Below, piece by piece: positions 9,684-18,988 of a stretch of 64,000 nucleotides of DNA. A program made the translations under genes and the position numbers. The notes under the pieces are model-generated. The model worked only from the letters and a program-made list of their open reading frames with translations, was not told the DNA's origin and ran no database searches. Each line of letters starts with the position of its first letter. The stretch's first letter is position 1. The DNA is from Pseudomonas monteilii (GTDB lineage Bacteria; Pseudomonadota; Gammaproteobacteria; Pseudomonadales; Pseudomonadaceae). The DNA lies in contig CP013997.1 of the NCBI GenBank assembly GCA_001534745.1, positions 3,720,001-3,784,000 on the forward strand. Reading direction: 5' to 3'.

Positions 9684-12600
9684 ATGGGTGTGTTGTGGCA
9701 ATCGGAACCAACCAGGACGGACACCGATGAGGAACGTCCTGACGCGGCCTCCCCGCCCCCTGCGCCGCGTCGACGACGCCGGGTGTGGCTGTGGTCGTTC
9801 GTACTGGTGATCGGCGTGGGGCTGGTGGTCGTAGGCCTGGCCGTGCATGACGAGATCCAGACCTCGCAGCTGCAATCGCGCACGTTCAGCCGTCTGGCCT
9901 CGACCCTGACCTACACGCTGCAGCCAGGCCCCAGCGACGCCATCGTCTATCCGGGAGAGGGCCCGTTCGACAAGCGGCTGGGCTACAGCGCCCTCGGCGA
10001 TTTCCTGCCGCGCCTGCTCAAGCGTGACTATTTGATCAGCCAGCAGGTGCGCTTTTCGCCAGCGCTGATGCGCTATGTCGATCACGGCCTGTTCGTGCCC
10101 TACCGAGAAAAGAGTCAGGCCGGCCTGTCCATCACCGACTGCCGCGGCGACACGCTGTACCAGTACACCTACCCCCAGCACGTGTACCCCGATTACGCGG
10201 CCATTCCGCCGGTGATGGTCAAGAGCCTGCTGTTCATCGAGAACCGTGACCTGCTGGACCCGAACGACCCGCGCAGCAACCCGGCCGTGGACTGGCCACG
10301 TTTCGCCAAGGCGGCCTATTCCCAGGTGGCCAAGTACCTGGCCTTGCCGGGACAGTCGGCGGGGGGCAGCACCTTGGCGACGCAGCTCGAGAAGTACCGC
10401 CACTCTCCCGATGGCCTGACCGCCTCGGGCATGGAGAAACTTCGACAGATGTTCTCGGCCAGCGTGCGTGCTTACCAGGACGGTCCCGACACCACCCAGG
10501 CGCGCCAGCGCATCGTGCGCGACTACCTCAACAGCGTGCCGTTGTCCGCCGTGCCGGGGCATGGCGAAGTGCATGGCATGGCCGAGGGACTGCGGGTCTG
10601 GTATGGCGCCGACTTCGAACAGGTCAACGCGACCCTGTCATCCACCGCCCAGGACGCCGACAGCCTGGCGGCCCGAGGCCTGGCACTGCGCCAGGTGCTG
10701 TCGCTGATGATCGCGCAGCGCCGGCCCTCGTACTACCTGTCCAAGGGCCGTGTGGAGCTTGCCGAACTGGCCGATGCCCATATCCGCCTGTTGGCCGGTA
10801 GCGCCATCATCGACCCACCCCTGGCCGAGGCCGCCCTGGCCAGCAAGGCCGTGTACCGCGACTGGGTCGCGCAACCGACGATACAGCCGATCGTCACCAA
10901 CAAAGGCATCAGCCTGGCGCGCAACCGTCTGGCGGGCATGCTGGACCGTCCGCTGTACGACCTCGACCGCCTCGACCTGTCCGCCACCAGCACCTTGAAG
11001 GCCGATCTGCAATGGCAGGTCAGCCAGTACCTGCGTGACCTGGCCGACCCGGCCTTCGCCGAGCGGGTGGGGTTGATCGGCCATCGTCTGCTCACCGCGC
11101 GCACCACCGACCAGGTGCGCTACAGCTTCACGCTGTTCGAGCGCACCGCCGACGGCTCACGTGTGCGGGTACAGACCGACAGCACCGACCAGCCCTTCGA
11201 CATCAACGAAGGCAGCAAGCTGGAACTGGGCTCCACCGCCAAGCTGCGGGTCATGACCACCTACCTGGAGATCATCGCCGAGTTGCATGATGCCCATGCC
11301 GGCAAGCCGGTCGCGGAACTGCGCACGATACCGGTGGCCGAGCTGGACCAGCTCAGCCGCTGGTCGATCGACTGGCTGATCCGCAACCAGCAGGATCAGA
11401 ACCTGGCCGCCATGCTCGACGCAGCCTTGGAGCGCAAGTATTCGGCCAGCCCGGGTGAAGCCTTCTTCACCGGGGGTGGCCTGCACCGTTTCAACAACTT
11501 CCGCGCCCAGGACAACGGCCGCAACCCGACCCTCAAGGAGGCCCTGCGCGAATCGATCAACCTGCCGTTCATTCGCCTGATGCGCGATGTGGTGCGTTAT
11601 GTGACCTATCAGCAACCCTACAACCGCGAGCCGCTGCTCAAGGACGACAGCGATCCGCGCCGCCAGGAATACCTCGCGCGCTTCGCCGACCGCGAAGGCA
11701 CGCATTACCTGATGCGTTTCTGGAAGAAGTACCAGCGCAAGACCTCGCAGCAACGCCTGGACACGTTCCTGGATGGCATGCGCGTGACCCCGCAACGGCT
11801 CGCGGCCGTGCACCGCTACCTGTTCCCCGGGGCCCGACAGGCAACGTTCGACGCGTTCGTGCGCAATCACAGCCAGGACAATCGCGCCGCCCTGGCCAAG
11901 TTGACCGACGACCGCCTGGTGAACCTCTACGACAGCTATGGCCCTGGCAAATACGACCTGCCCGACCAGGGCTACATCGCCAAGGTGCACCCGCTGGATC
12001 TGTGGCTGCTGGGCTACCTGCTGAAGAATCCAGGCGCGACGCAGCGCGAAGCGATCAATGCCAGCCGCTTCGAGCGTCAGGAGGTCTATGGCTGGTTGTT
12101 CAAGAGCCGTCACCAGGGCGCGCGGGACAGCCGCATCCGCACCATGGTCGAGATCGAGGCGTTTCTCGACATTCATCAGCGCTGGAAGCGCGTCGGCTAC
12201 CCGTTCGACCACCTGGTGCCGTCGCTGGCCACGGCCATCGGCAGTTCGGGCGACCGGCCTGCGGCGTTGTCGGAACTGATCGGGATCATCCAGAACGACG
12301 GTGTGCGCCTGCCGACGCTGCGCATCGACACCTTGCACTTCGCTGCCGGTACGCCCTATGAGACGCAACTGGTCAGCGACCCGGACCGTGGCCGGCGGAT
12401 CCTGCCGGTGGAAGTGGCGCATGCCTTGCGCGACGCACTGTCCCAGGTCGTCGATGCCGGTACCGCACGGCGGGTCTCGGGCAGCTTCAAGCTGCAGGAC
12501 GGCTCTGCGTTGGTGATGGGCGGCAAGACCGGCACCGGCGACAACCGCATCGAGAGCTTCGGCGCTGGCGGTCGGCTGATCGGTTCACGCTCGCTGAACC

Positions 12601-12803
12601 GGACCGCCACGTTCGTGTTCTTCCTGGGCGACCATCACTTCGGCACCTTGACCGCCTTCGTGCCGGGTCGTGCGGCGGAAACCTTCACCTTCACCTCGGC
12701 CTTGCCGGTGCAGGTGCTCAAGGGCATGGCACCGATCCTGATGCCGTACCTGGAGCCAGGCGAGTCGACCCAGTGCGCCGCGCCCTCCGTGGCGGCGCGC
12801 TAG
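9684..12803 (+). CDS. Bifunctional penicillin-binding-like protein (GT51 transglycosylase + transpeptidase), atypical
   Basis: A 1,039-residue protein with a cytoplasmic Arg-rich N-tail, one TM anchor (~33-55) and a periplasmic remainder. GT51 motifs are E186-N-R-D (first catalytic Glu present), GGSTLATQ (227-234), VRDYLNSVPL (278-287) and GMAEGLRVWYG. In the third motif, usually RKxxE, this protein reads EKLRQ with Gln255 where the second conserved Glu is expected. The transpeptidase half has S517-T-A-K520, S624-I-N626 and K948-T-G950, so it looks intact. It is longer than PBP1a/1b and belongs to the ~1,030-residue Pseudomonas proteins usually called transglycosylase domain-containing. Its likely role is an accessory peptidoglycan synthase. 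The gene is monocistronic and converges on a small membrane protein gene 12 bp away. Confidence 0.8.
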   Translation: MGVLWQSEPTRTDTDEERPDAASPPPAPRRRRRVWLWSFVLVIGVGLVVVGLAVHDEIQTSQLQSRTFSRLASTLTYTLQPGPSDAIVYPGEGPFDKRLGYSALGDFLPRLLKRDYLISQQVRFSPALMRYVDHGLFVPYREKSQAGLSITDCRGDTLYQYTYPQHVYPDYAAIPPVMVKSLLFIENRDLLDPNDPRSNPAVDWPRFAKAAYSQVAKYLALPGQSAGGSTLATQLEKYRHSPDGLTASGMEKLRQMFSASVRAYQDGPDTTQARQRIVRDYLNSVPLSAVPGHGEVHGMAEGLRVWYGADFEQVNATLSSTAQDADSLAARGLALRQVLSLMIAQRRPSYYLSKGRVELAELADAHIRLLAGSAIIDPPLAEAALASKAVYRDWVAQPTIQPIVTNKGISLARNRLAGMLDRPLYDLDRLDLSATSTLKADLQWQVSQYLRDLADPAFAERVGLIGHRLLTARTTDQVRYSFTLFERTADGSRVRVQTDSTDQPFDINEGSKLELGSTAKLRVMTTYLEIIAELHDAHAGKPVAELRTIPVAELDQLSRWSIDWLIRNQQDQNLAAMLDAALERKYSASPGEAFFTGGGLHRFNNFRAQDNGRNPTLKEALRESINLPFIRLMRDVVRYVTYQQPYNREPLLKDDSDPRRQEYLARFADREGTHYLMRFWKKYQRKTSQQRLDTFLDGMRVTPQRLAAVHRYLFPGARQATFDAFVRNHSQDNRAALAKLTDDRLVNLYDSYGPGKYDLPDQGYIAKVHPLDLWLLGYLLKNPGATQREAINASRFERQEVYGWLFKSRHQGARDSRIRTMVEIEAFLDIHQRWKRVGYPFDHLVPSLATAIGSSGDRPAALSELIGIIQNDGVRLPTLRIDTLHFAAGTPYETQLVSDPDRGRRILPVEVAHALRDALSQVVDAGTARRVSGSFKLQDGSALVMGGKTGTGDNRIESFGAGGRLIGSRSLNRTATFVFFLGDHHFGTLTAFVPGRAAETFTFTSALPVQVLKGMAPILMPYLEPGESTQCAAPSVAAR

Positions 12804-12815
12804 CCAGGCAAGGGC

Positions 12816-13466
12816 CTAGTCGGCCCGTGTCGGCATGGCCGGGCGCGGGCGCAGTCGGCGATCGAGCCACAGCAAGAGCGTGCCAATGGCCAGGAAGCTG
12901 GCCAGCACTGCGCAGGCGTTGAGCATCACCCTGGGGTAACCGAGCGTCGCGACGTCGACGAAGGGGTAGGGATAGACGCCGATTTCGTGCCCGCGCCACA
13001 GCACGAAGAGGAAGTAGACCGCTGGATAGAGGCACCCGGCGGCCAGGTGCCAGGGTCGCAGCGTGCCCTTGGGCACGACACGCCACCAGTACAGGACGAA
13101 CAGCACGGGCAGGATGTCGTGCAGCAGTTCGTCGGCCACCCACTGCCACCCCGTGGGCTCCCAGAGCTGGCGCAGCAGCAGGCTGTAGGTCAGCGCGACC
13201 AGCACGATGCTCGCCGCGATGCAGGTGCTGACGCCGGGTGACAGGAAGAAGCGGCGCGCAGGCCCCGGACGACCGAACGCGGCATGGCTCAACGTCGTGG
13301 CGACCAGGGTATTGGTGAGCATGGTGAAATAGCTGAACACGCTGACCAATCCGCCCATCAGGCTGGCCTGCTGCTCCCAACGTGCCAGCAGCACCAGGTA
13401 CACCTGCACCACCAAGCCGAACCAGCCCAGGCAGGCGCCGAGCGTCAGCCAGGGGCGCCGGGGCAT
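12816..13466 (-). CDS. Pr6Pr-family-like integral membrane protein
   Basis: A 216-residue protein with about six hydrophobic segments, starting at [10 protein letters not shown]. Conserved-looking features are F-S-Y-F-T-M-L-T-N in the second segment and a Trp-rich ELLHDILPVLFVLYWW segment, which resemble the Pr6Pr (FAR-17a/AIG1-like) family. Function is unknown. Its ATG shares its first base with the last base of the upstream TGA stop (sequence TGATG), so it is translationally coupled to the VF530 gene. Confidence 0.6.
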   Translation of the reverse strand: MPRRPWLTLGACLGWFGLVVQVYLVLLARWEQQASLMGGLVSVFSYFTMLTNTLVATTLSHAAFGRPGPARRFFLSPGVSTCIAASIVLVALTYSLLLRQLWEPTGWQWVADELLHDILPVLFVLYWWRVVPKGTLRPWHLAAGCLYPAVYFLFVLWRGHEIGVYPYPFVDVATLGYPRVMLNACAVLASFLAIGTLLLWLDRRLRPRPAMPTRAD

Positions 13467-13687
13467 CAACGTGCCGTGCACAGCTCGACGTACAGCTGTT
13501 CGACCTTTTCCCGCGCCCAGGGCGTCTTGCGCAGGAAGGTCAGGCTCGACTTGAGGCTGGGATCGCTCTTGAAGCATCGGACGTCGATGCGCTGGGCCAG
13601 GCCCTCCCAGTGGTAATGCTCGACCAGCGTGGTCAGGATCTGTGCCAGGGTCTTGCCGTGCAAGGCGGCGTGCTGAGCGGTGCCCAT
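13466..13687 (-). CDS. VF530-family (DUF2132) small DNA-binding protein
   Basis: A 73-residue protein matching the VF530 pattern: [17 protein letters not shown], then W-x-x-L-x-x-R-I, [26 protein letters not shown]. The family fold is known from structural genomics and suggested to bind DNA; its cellular role is not established. The start at 13687 is chosen over an ATG 30 bp upstream because a GGAG lies 6 nt before it and the family N-terminus begins nearby. It is first in a two-gene unit with the membrane protein gene. Confidence 0.85.
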   Translation of the reverse strand: MGTAQHAALHGKTLAQILTTLVEHYHWEGLAQRIDVRCFKSDPSLKSSLTFLRKTPWAREKVEQLYVELCTAR

Positions 13688-13789
13688 GGGTGTCTCCAGT
13701 GAGTCAAAGCCGGTCACGATACACCAGTGCGCGGCGTCGCGAGAGGCGCAGGCACAGGCGCTTGGCGCAGGCAGGTCAATGCGCTGATT

Positions 13790-13802
13790 GTAATAATGTA
13801 AC
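13790..13802 (+). promoter_or_regulatory. Putative distal Zur box
   Basis: GTAATAATGTAAC matches the Zur core GTTATANTATAAC at about 11 of 13. It lies 32 bp (centre to centre, about three helical turns) upstream of the stronger box, so two Zur dimers could bind the same helix face. Confidence 0.5.
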
Positions 13803-13821
13803 CATTTCTTACATTCCTGAT

Positions 13822-13834
13822 GTTATATTGTAAC
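13822..13834 (+). promoter_or_regulatory. Putative proximal Zur box of the TonB receptor gene
   Basis: GTTATATTGTAAC matches GTTATANTATAAC at 12 of 13 and is a near-perfect inverted repeat. It is 22 bp upstream of the receptor start, where it would block transcription when zinc is plentiful. Confidence 0.7.
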
Positions 13835-13856
13835 TATTCATATCTCTCATCCAGGA

Positions 13857-15875
13857 ATGCTCCTTCCCATGCCTGCTCTATCCCTGCGCCTTTCGCCCCT
13901 GGCCGCCGCGTTGTACCTTGCCTCGTTGTCGGTTCAGGCGCTCGAACTCGACCCCCAGGTCATCACCGCCAATCCCTTGGGCAATCGCCAGTTGGCGAGC
14001 CCCAGCACCGTGCTCGAGGGCGATGACCTGACCCAGCAGCAGCACGGCAGCCTGGGCGAAACGCTCAATCGGCAACCCGGCATCGCCTCCACCTGGTTCG
14101 GACCGGGCGCCAGCCGTCCGGTCATTCGCGGCCTGGACGGCGACCGTATCCGCCTCTTGCGCAATGGCGTGGGCGCCTTGGATGCCTCGTCACTGTCCTA
14201 TGACCACGCCGTGCCGCTGGACCCGAATACCGTCGAGCGCATCGAGGTGGTGCGCGGGCCGGCGGCCTTGCTGTACGGCGGCAGCGCCATCGGGGGTGTG
14301 ATCAACACCTTCGACAACCGCATCCCCGAATCGCCCATCGACGGCATCCAGGGCTCGGGCGAGTTGCGTTACGGGGGCGCCGACACGACCCGCAGCCGTG
14401 CCGGCAAGCTGGAAGCCGGGGACGGCACCTTCGCGCTGCACATCGACGCCAACAGCCGTCAGTTCGATGACCTGCGCATTCCCGGTCATGCCTACAGTGA
14501 CCACGTACGCACCGACGAAGCACCTGGCGGACGGCATCGGCTGGACAATAGCGATGGGCGCCAGGACGGCGGCGCGGTGGGTGGCGCCTACCACTGGGAT
14601 CATGGCTACGCCGGGCTGTCCTACAGCCGCTACGACGGCAACTATGGCTCGGTGGCCGAACCCGGCGTGCGCCTGGACATGGAACAGGATCACTATGGCT
14701 TCGCCTCGGAGATCCGCGACCTCGAAGGCCTCTTCAGCTCGGTCAAGCTCGATGCCAGCTACACCGACTACCAGCACCGCGAGATCGAAGACGGCGAGGT
14801 CAACACCACCTTCAAGAACAAAGGCTACGAAGCCCGGATCGAGGCGCGGCACCGACCGTTCGGGCCGGTAGAAGGCGTGATCGGCGCGCAGGTCGCCCGC
14901 AGCGAGTTCTCCGCGCTGGGCGAGGAAGCCTTCGTGCCGCACACCGACACCGACACGGCCGCGCTCTTTCTGCTCGAGCAATGGCACGCGACCGATCGCC
15001 TGGACCTGAGCCTCGGTGCCCGCCTGGAGCACACCCGGGTCGACCCGGATGCCCAGGGCAACGACACCTTCGCCGCACTCGACACGGCCAGCCGCTTCAC
15101 CACCGGCAGCCTGTCCTCGGGTGCGGTGTACCAGCTCGACCCGGTCTGGTCGCTGGCCGCCAACCTGGCCTATACCGAACGGGCGCCGACCTTCTACGAG
15201 CTGTACGCCAACGGTGCGCACGTGGCCACCGGCGCCTACGAAATCGGCGACGCCGACCTGGGCAAGGAGCGCGCCGTGTCGGCAGACCTCGCGCTGCGCT
15301 TCGACAACGGTACCCATGTGGGCAGTGTGGGCGCCTTCTACAGCCACTTTCGCAACTACATCGGACTGATCGGCACGGGCAACCTGCGCGAGGGAGAAGA
15401 CGATGAAGGCCTGCCTGAATATGCGTATGAAGGCGTGCGTGCACGCTTCTATGGGCTCGAGGCGCAGGATCGCTGGCAGTTGCTGGACAATCGCTATGGC
15501 CGCTTCGCCCTGGAGCTCTCCGGCGACTATACCCGCGCGCAGAACCTCGACACCGACGAGCCTTTGCCACGCATCGCCCCACTGCGCGTGAACAGCGGCC
15601 TGCTCTGGTCGCTGGACCGCTGGCAGGCCCGGGTCGACGTGCAGCATGCCGCCGCCCAGCACCGCACGCCGGCCAACGACACCTCGACCGACGGCTACAC
15701 CACGCTCGGCGCCAGCCTCGGGTACCGGTTCGAGGTCGGTCAGAGCCAGTGGCTGGCCTTCGTGCGTGGGGAAAACCTCACCGACCAGACGGTACGCTAT
15801 GCCAGTTCGATCCTGCGTGACATCGCGCCGGCTCCTGGCCGTAGCGTGGAGGTCGGCTTGCGCACCTCATTCTGA
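13857..15875 (+). CDS. TonB-dependent outer-membrane receptor, ZnuD-like (probable zinc uptake)
   Basis: A 672-residue protein. An N-terminal signal peptide (MPALSLRLSPLAAALYLASLS, cut near VQA-LE) is followed by a plug domain (residues ~45-160: PVIRGLDGDRIRLLRNGV, VERIEVVRGPAALLYGGSAIGGVIN) and a 22-strand barrel ending in aromatic F (VEVGLRTSF). His/Asp-rich extracellular loops (HVRTDEAPGGRHRLDNSD; YHWDHGY) resemble the zinc-binding loops of ZnuD-type receptors. Two Zur-like boxes just upstream support zinc as cargo. ATG 13857 and ATG 13869 are both possible starts; AGGA sits too close to the first and about 12 nt from the second. Confidence 0.83.
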   Translation: MLLPMPALSLRLSPLAAALYLASLSVQALELDPQVITANPLGNRQLASPSTVLEGDDLTQQQHGSLGETLNRQPGIASTWFGPGASRPVIRGLDGDRIRLLRNGVGALDASSLSYDHAVPLDPNTVERIEVVRGPAALLYGGSAIGGVINTFDNRIPESPIDGIQGSGELRYGGADTTRSRAGKLEAGDGTFALHIDANSRQFDDLRIPGHAYSDHVRTDEAPGGRHRLDNSDGRQDGGAVGGAYHWDHGYAGLSYSRYDGNYGSVAEPGVRLDMEQDHYGFASEIRDLEGLFSSVKLDASYTDYQHREIEDGEVNTTFKNKGYEARIEARHRPFGPVEGVIGAQVARSEFSALGEEAFVPHTDTDTAALFLLEQWHATDRLDLSLGARLEHTRVDPDAQGNDTFAALDTASRFTTGSLSSGAVYQLDPVWSLAANLAYTERAPTFYELYANGAHVATGAYEIGDADLGKERAVSADLALRFDNGTHVGSVGAFYSHFRNYIGLIGTGNLREGEDDEGLPEYAYEGVRARFYGLEAQDRWQLLDNRYGRFALELSGDYTRAQNLDTDEPLPRIAPLRVNSGLLWSLDRWQARVDVQHAAAQHRTPANDTSTDGYTTLGASLGYRFEVGQSQWLAFVRGENLTDQTVRYASSILRDIAPAPGRSVEVGLRTSF

Positions 15876-15887
15876 CGCCCTTCCCCT

Positions 15888-15914
15888 GCGCCGGAATGCC
15901 TGGCAGTCCGGCGC
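15888..15914 (+). terminator. Hairpin terminator after the TonB receptor gene
   Basis: An 8-bp perfect stem GCGCCGGA / TCCGGCGC with an 11-nt loop that contains its own TGCC/GGCA pairing. It starts 12 bp after the stop and is followed by a C-rich tract rather than Ts. Confidence 0.5.
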
Positions 15915-16087
15915 CCCCTCCCCCGTCGATTGGCCCTTCCTTACATCCGCTGCTAGCGTCATGACAAGGAACAATTTGTTTAAATTGGTTGCCAGAAACG
16001 AAACAGGCTGTAGGCTTGCCACCCTTTCGTTTCACCCATTCCTTTCAACGCCATGCCCGGTTCAAGGGCCGATGGAGACAATCGACG

Positions 16088-18493
16088 ATGAGCACTGCGA
16101 GTGCCAAACACGAAACACTGTGGCTACCGCGCCTGCTAGGCGTGCTGCTGCTACTGATGGGCCTGGCCCTGGTGGCGGGCGGCCTGACCCTCGTCCAGCT
16201 GGACGGGTCGCTGTATTACCTGCTGGGGGGCGCTGCACTGGCGCTCTCGGGCATCCTGCTGTTGGCCCGCCGCCGTCTCGGTCTGGGCCTGTATGGCGTG
16301 TTCCTGCTGGCCAGCACCGTCTGGGCGCTGTGGGAAGTGGGCCTGGACTGGTGGCAGCTGGTACCACGCCTGTCGCTGTGGTTCGTGTTCGGCGTGCTGC
16401 TGTTGCTGCCCTGGGCACGCCGCCCGCTGATCGGCGCCTCGGCCAAGGCCAACGTGGCCGTGCTGAGCGTGGCGGTCATCGCTTCCGGGGCTTCGGCCAT
16501 CGGTAGCCAGTTCACCCACCCGGGCGAAATCCAGGGCGAGCTGGGTCGCGATACCAGCGAGATGGCCAGCGCTGCGCCGTCGATGCCCGAGGGCGACTGG
16601 CAGGCCTATGGTCGGACCGAACACGGCGACCGGTATTCGCCGCTGCGTCAGATCACGCCGCAGAACGTGTCTCGCCTGGAAGAAGCCTGGCGCATCCGCA
16701 CCGGCGACATGCCGCGTGACGATGACCCCGTCGAGATCACCAACGAGAACACCCCGCTGAAGGTCAACGGCAAGCTGTATGCCTGCACCGCGCACAGCCA
16801 GGTGCTGGCGCTGGACCCGGACACCGGCAAGGAACTCTGGCGCTACGACCCGCAGCTCAAGAGCCCGGTCGGCTTCAAGGGCTTCGCCCACATGACCTGC
16901 CGTGGCGTCTCCTACTATGACGAGAACAACTACGTCAGCCGTGATGGCAGCCCGGCGCCGCAGATTTCCGCCGCGGGCCTGGAGGTCGCACGTGCCTGCC
17001 CTCGCCGCCTGTACCTGCCGACCGCCGACGCGCGCCTGATCGCGCTCAATGCCGACACCGGCAAGGTCTGCGAAGGCTTCGCCAACCAGGGCGTGGTCGA
17101 CCTCAAGCAAGGCATCGGTCCGTTCACGCCGGGTGGGTACTACTCCACGTCGCCCGTCGCCATCACCCGCGACCTGGTGATCATCGGCGGCCACGTCACC
17201 GACAACGAGTCCACCAACGAACCGTCGGGTGTGATCCGCGCCTATGACGTGCACGACGGTCACCTGGTCTGGAATTGGGACAGCAACAACCCGGATGACA
17301 CCCGTCCGTTGCCAGCCGGCCAGACCTACAGCCGCAACTCGGCGAACATGTGGTCCCTGGCCAGCGTCGACGAGACCCTGGGCATGGTCTACCTGCCCCT
17401 GGGCAACCAGATGCCCGACCAGTGGGGCGGCGACCGTACCCCGGGCGCCGAGCGCTTCAGCGCCGGCATCGTCGCGCTGAACCTGGCCGACGGCAAGGTC
17501 CGCTGGAACTACCAGTTCACGCACCATGACCTGTGGGACATGGACGTGGGCAGCCAGCCGACGCTGGTGCACCTGAAGACCGACGACGGCATCAAGCCGG
17601 CGATCATCGCACCGACCAAGCAGGGCAGCCTGTACGTGCTCGACCGCCGCGACGGTACGCCGATCGTGCCGATCCGCGAGATCCCCGTGCCGCAAGGCGC
17701 CGTCGAGGGTGACCACACCGCACCGACCCAGGCCCGTTCGGACCTGAACCTGCTGGGTCCGGAGCTGAACGAGCGTGCGATGTGGGGTGCCACCCCGTTC
17801 GACCAGATGCTGTGCCGGATCCAGTTCCGCCAGCTGCGCTACGAAGGCCAGTACACCCCGCCGTCCGAGCAGGGCTCGCTGGTCTACCCCGGCAACGTCG
17901 GGGTCTTCAACTGGGGCGGTGTGTCGGTCGATCCGGTGCGCCAGCTGCTGTTCACCTCGCCGAACTACATGGCGTTCGTCTCCAAGATGGTGCCGCGTGA
18001 CAAGGTCGAAGCCGGGAGCCATCGCGAAAGCGAGACCAGCGGCGTGCAGCCCAACACCGGTGCCCCGTACGCGGTGATCATGCACCCGTTCCTGTCGCCG
18101 TTCGGCCTGCCGTGCCAGGCACCGGCCTGGGGCTACGTGGCCGCCGTCGACCTGTTCACCCACAAGGTGGTCTGGAAGCACAAGAACGGCACCACCCGTG
18201 ACAGCACCCCGGTGCCGATCGGCCTGCCGGTCGGCGTGCCGAGCATGGGCGGCTCGATCGTCACCGCCGGCGGCGTGGCGTTCCTCAGCGGGACGCTGGA
18301 CCAGTACCTGCGGGCCTATGACGTGAACAACGGCAAAGAGCTGTGGAAAGGTCGCCTGCCAGCAGGCGGTCAGGCCACCCCGATGACCTACACCGGCAAG
18401 GACGGCGCGCAGTACGTGCTGATCACCGCCGGTGGCCACGGGTCGCTGGGTACGCGCATGGGTGATTACATCATCGCCTACAAGTTGCGCTGA
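16088..18493 (+). CDS. gcd: Membrane-bound PQQ-dependent glucose dehydrogenase
   Basis: An 801-residue protein, the usual size for GCD. About five TM helices fill residues 1-140, and the rest is a periplasmic eight-bladed quinoprotein propeller with family segments such as GDWQAYGRTEHGDRYSPLRQI, PLGNQMPDQWGGDRTP and QFTHHDLWDMDVGSQPTLV. It oxidises glucose to gluconolactone in the periplasm and passes electrons to ubiquinone. It starts the extracellular gluconate route of pseudomonads. The start at 16088 is preceded by GGAG at 10-nt spacing; the frame is open 33 codons upstream without family similarity. A terminator follows. Confidence 0.95.
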   Translation: MSTASAKHETLWLPRLLGVLLLLMGLALVAGGLTLVQLDGSLYYLLGGAALALSGILLLARRRLGLGLYGVFLLASTVWALWEVGLDWWQLVPRLSLWFVFGVLLLLPWARRPLIGASAKANVAVLSVAVIASGASAIGSQFTHPGEIQGELGRDTSEMASAAPSMPEGDWQAYGRTEHGDRYSPLRQITPQNVSRLEEAWRIRTGDMPRDDDPVEITNENTPLKVNGKLYACTAHSQVLALDPDTGKELWRYDPQLKSPVGFKGFAHMTCRGVSYYDENNYVSRDGSPAPQISAAGLEVARACPRRLYLPTADARLIALNADTGKVCEGFANQGVVDLKQGIGPFTPGGYYSTSPVAITRDLVIIGGHVTDNESTNEPSGVIRAYDVHDGHLVWNWDSNNPDDTRPLPAGQTYSRNSANMWSLASVDETLGMVYLPLGNQMPDQWGGDRTPGAERFSAGIVALNLADGKVRWNYQFTHHDLWDMDVGSQPTLVHLKTDDGIKPAIIAPTKQGSLYVLDRRDGTPIVPIREIPVPQGAVEGDHTAPTQARSDLNLLGPELNERAMWGATPFDQMLCRIQFRQLRYEGQYTPPSEQGSLVYPGNVGVFNWGGVSVDPVRQLLFTSPNYMAFVSKMVPRDKVEAGSHRESETSGVQPNTGAPYAVIMHPFLSPFGLPCQAPAWGYVAAVDLFTHKVVWKHKNGTTRDSTPVPIGLPVGVPSMGGSIVTAGGVAFLSGTLDQYLRAYDVNNGKELWKGRLPAGGQATPMTYTGKDGAQYVLITAGGHGSLGTRMGDYIIAYKLR

Positions 18494-18505
18494 GGCGTTT
18501 CGAGG

Positions 18506-18523
18506 GCGGGCCGCACGGCCCGC
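18506..18523 (+). terminator. Terminator hairpin after gcd
   Basis: A 7-bp perfect GC stem GCGGGCC / GGCCCGC with GCAC loop, 12 bp after the gcd stop, followed by TCTTGG. It lacks a long T-run. Confidence 0.55.
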
Positions 18524-18594
18524 TCTTGGCGCGATCGCGCGCAGTTTGCGAGTCGAGTGCACGCTTGCACCCGACTCGTCGACTGGACGGCCTC

Positions 18595-18768
18595 CATCGC
18601 TGGCAAGCCAGCTCCCACCTAGGGCCAGTCCAGGCTCCGATTACCGCAGTGCAGTCATGGGCCTCATCGCTGGCAAGCCAGCTCCCACCTTGGGCCAGTC
18701 CAGGCTTTGATTACCGCAGGGCAATCACTGGTCTCATCGCAGGCAAGCCAGCTCCCACCTTGGGCCAA
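18595..18768. repeat. Tandem REP repeat, 70-bp units (two full, one partial)
   Basis: Between gcd and lon-2 (18494-18988, no gene). Units begin CATCGC at 18595, 18665 and 18735. Each has the palindrome CTGGCAAGCCAG (AGGCAAGCCAG in copy 3) then CTCCCACCT, followed by GGGCCAGTCCAGGCT and a spacer. The third unit diverges after GGGCCAAG. Spacing between starts is exactly 70 bp twice. Confidence 0.9.
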
Positions 18769-18833
18769 GTCTTTTCTGGAAACGCTCGACCCGAAGCCCG
18801 ATTCGCGCTCTGATCGTGCATGTCGGCACTGCC

Positions 18834-18860
18834 TGTGGGAGCTGGCTTGCCAGCGATGAG
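18834..18860. repeat. Inverted REP copy upstream of lon-2
   Basis: TGTGGGAGCTGGCTTGCCAG then CGATGAG is the reverse complement of the REP core found at 18595-18768. It makes a divergent REP pair around an unremarkable 65-bp stretch, as in BIME-type arrangements. Confidence 0.85.
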
Positions 18861-18988
18861 GCCTGCGCCGACGCCGAGGAAGGGTGCAGACCACAGGCTG
18901 ACGGTCATTCACCTCCCGACGTGGCGAAACTTGAAACCCACCCCCGATCCCCCCATCTAAGCACCATAGCCATTCACGCAGGTGCCCC

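Noticed and set aside
16151..18562. Open frame of 803 codons antisense to gcd
   Set aside because: Codon-bias shadow. The sense strand encodes a complete quinoprotein; the antisense product has no recognisable motif.
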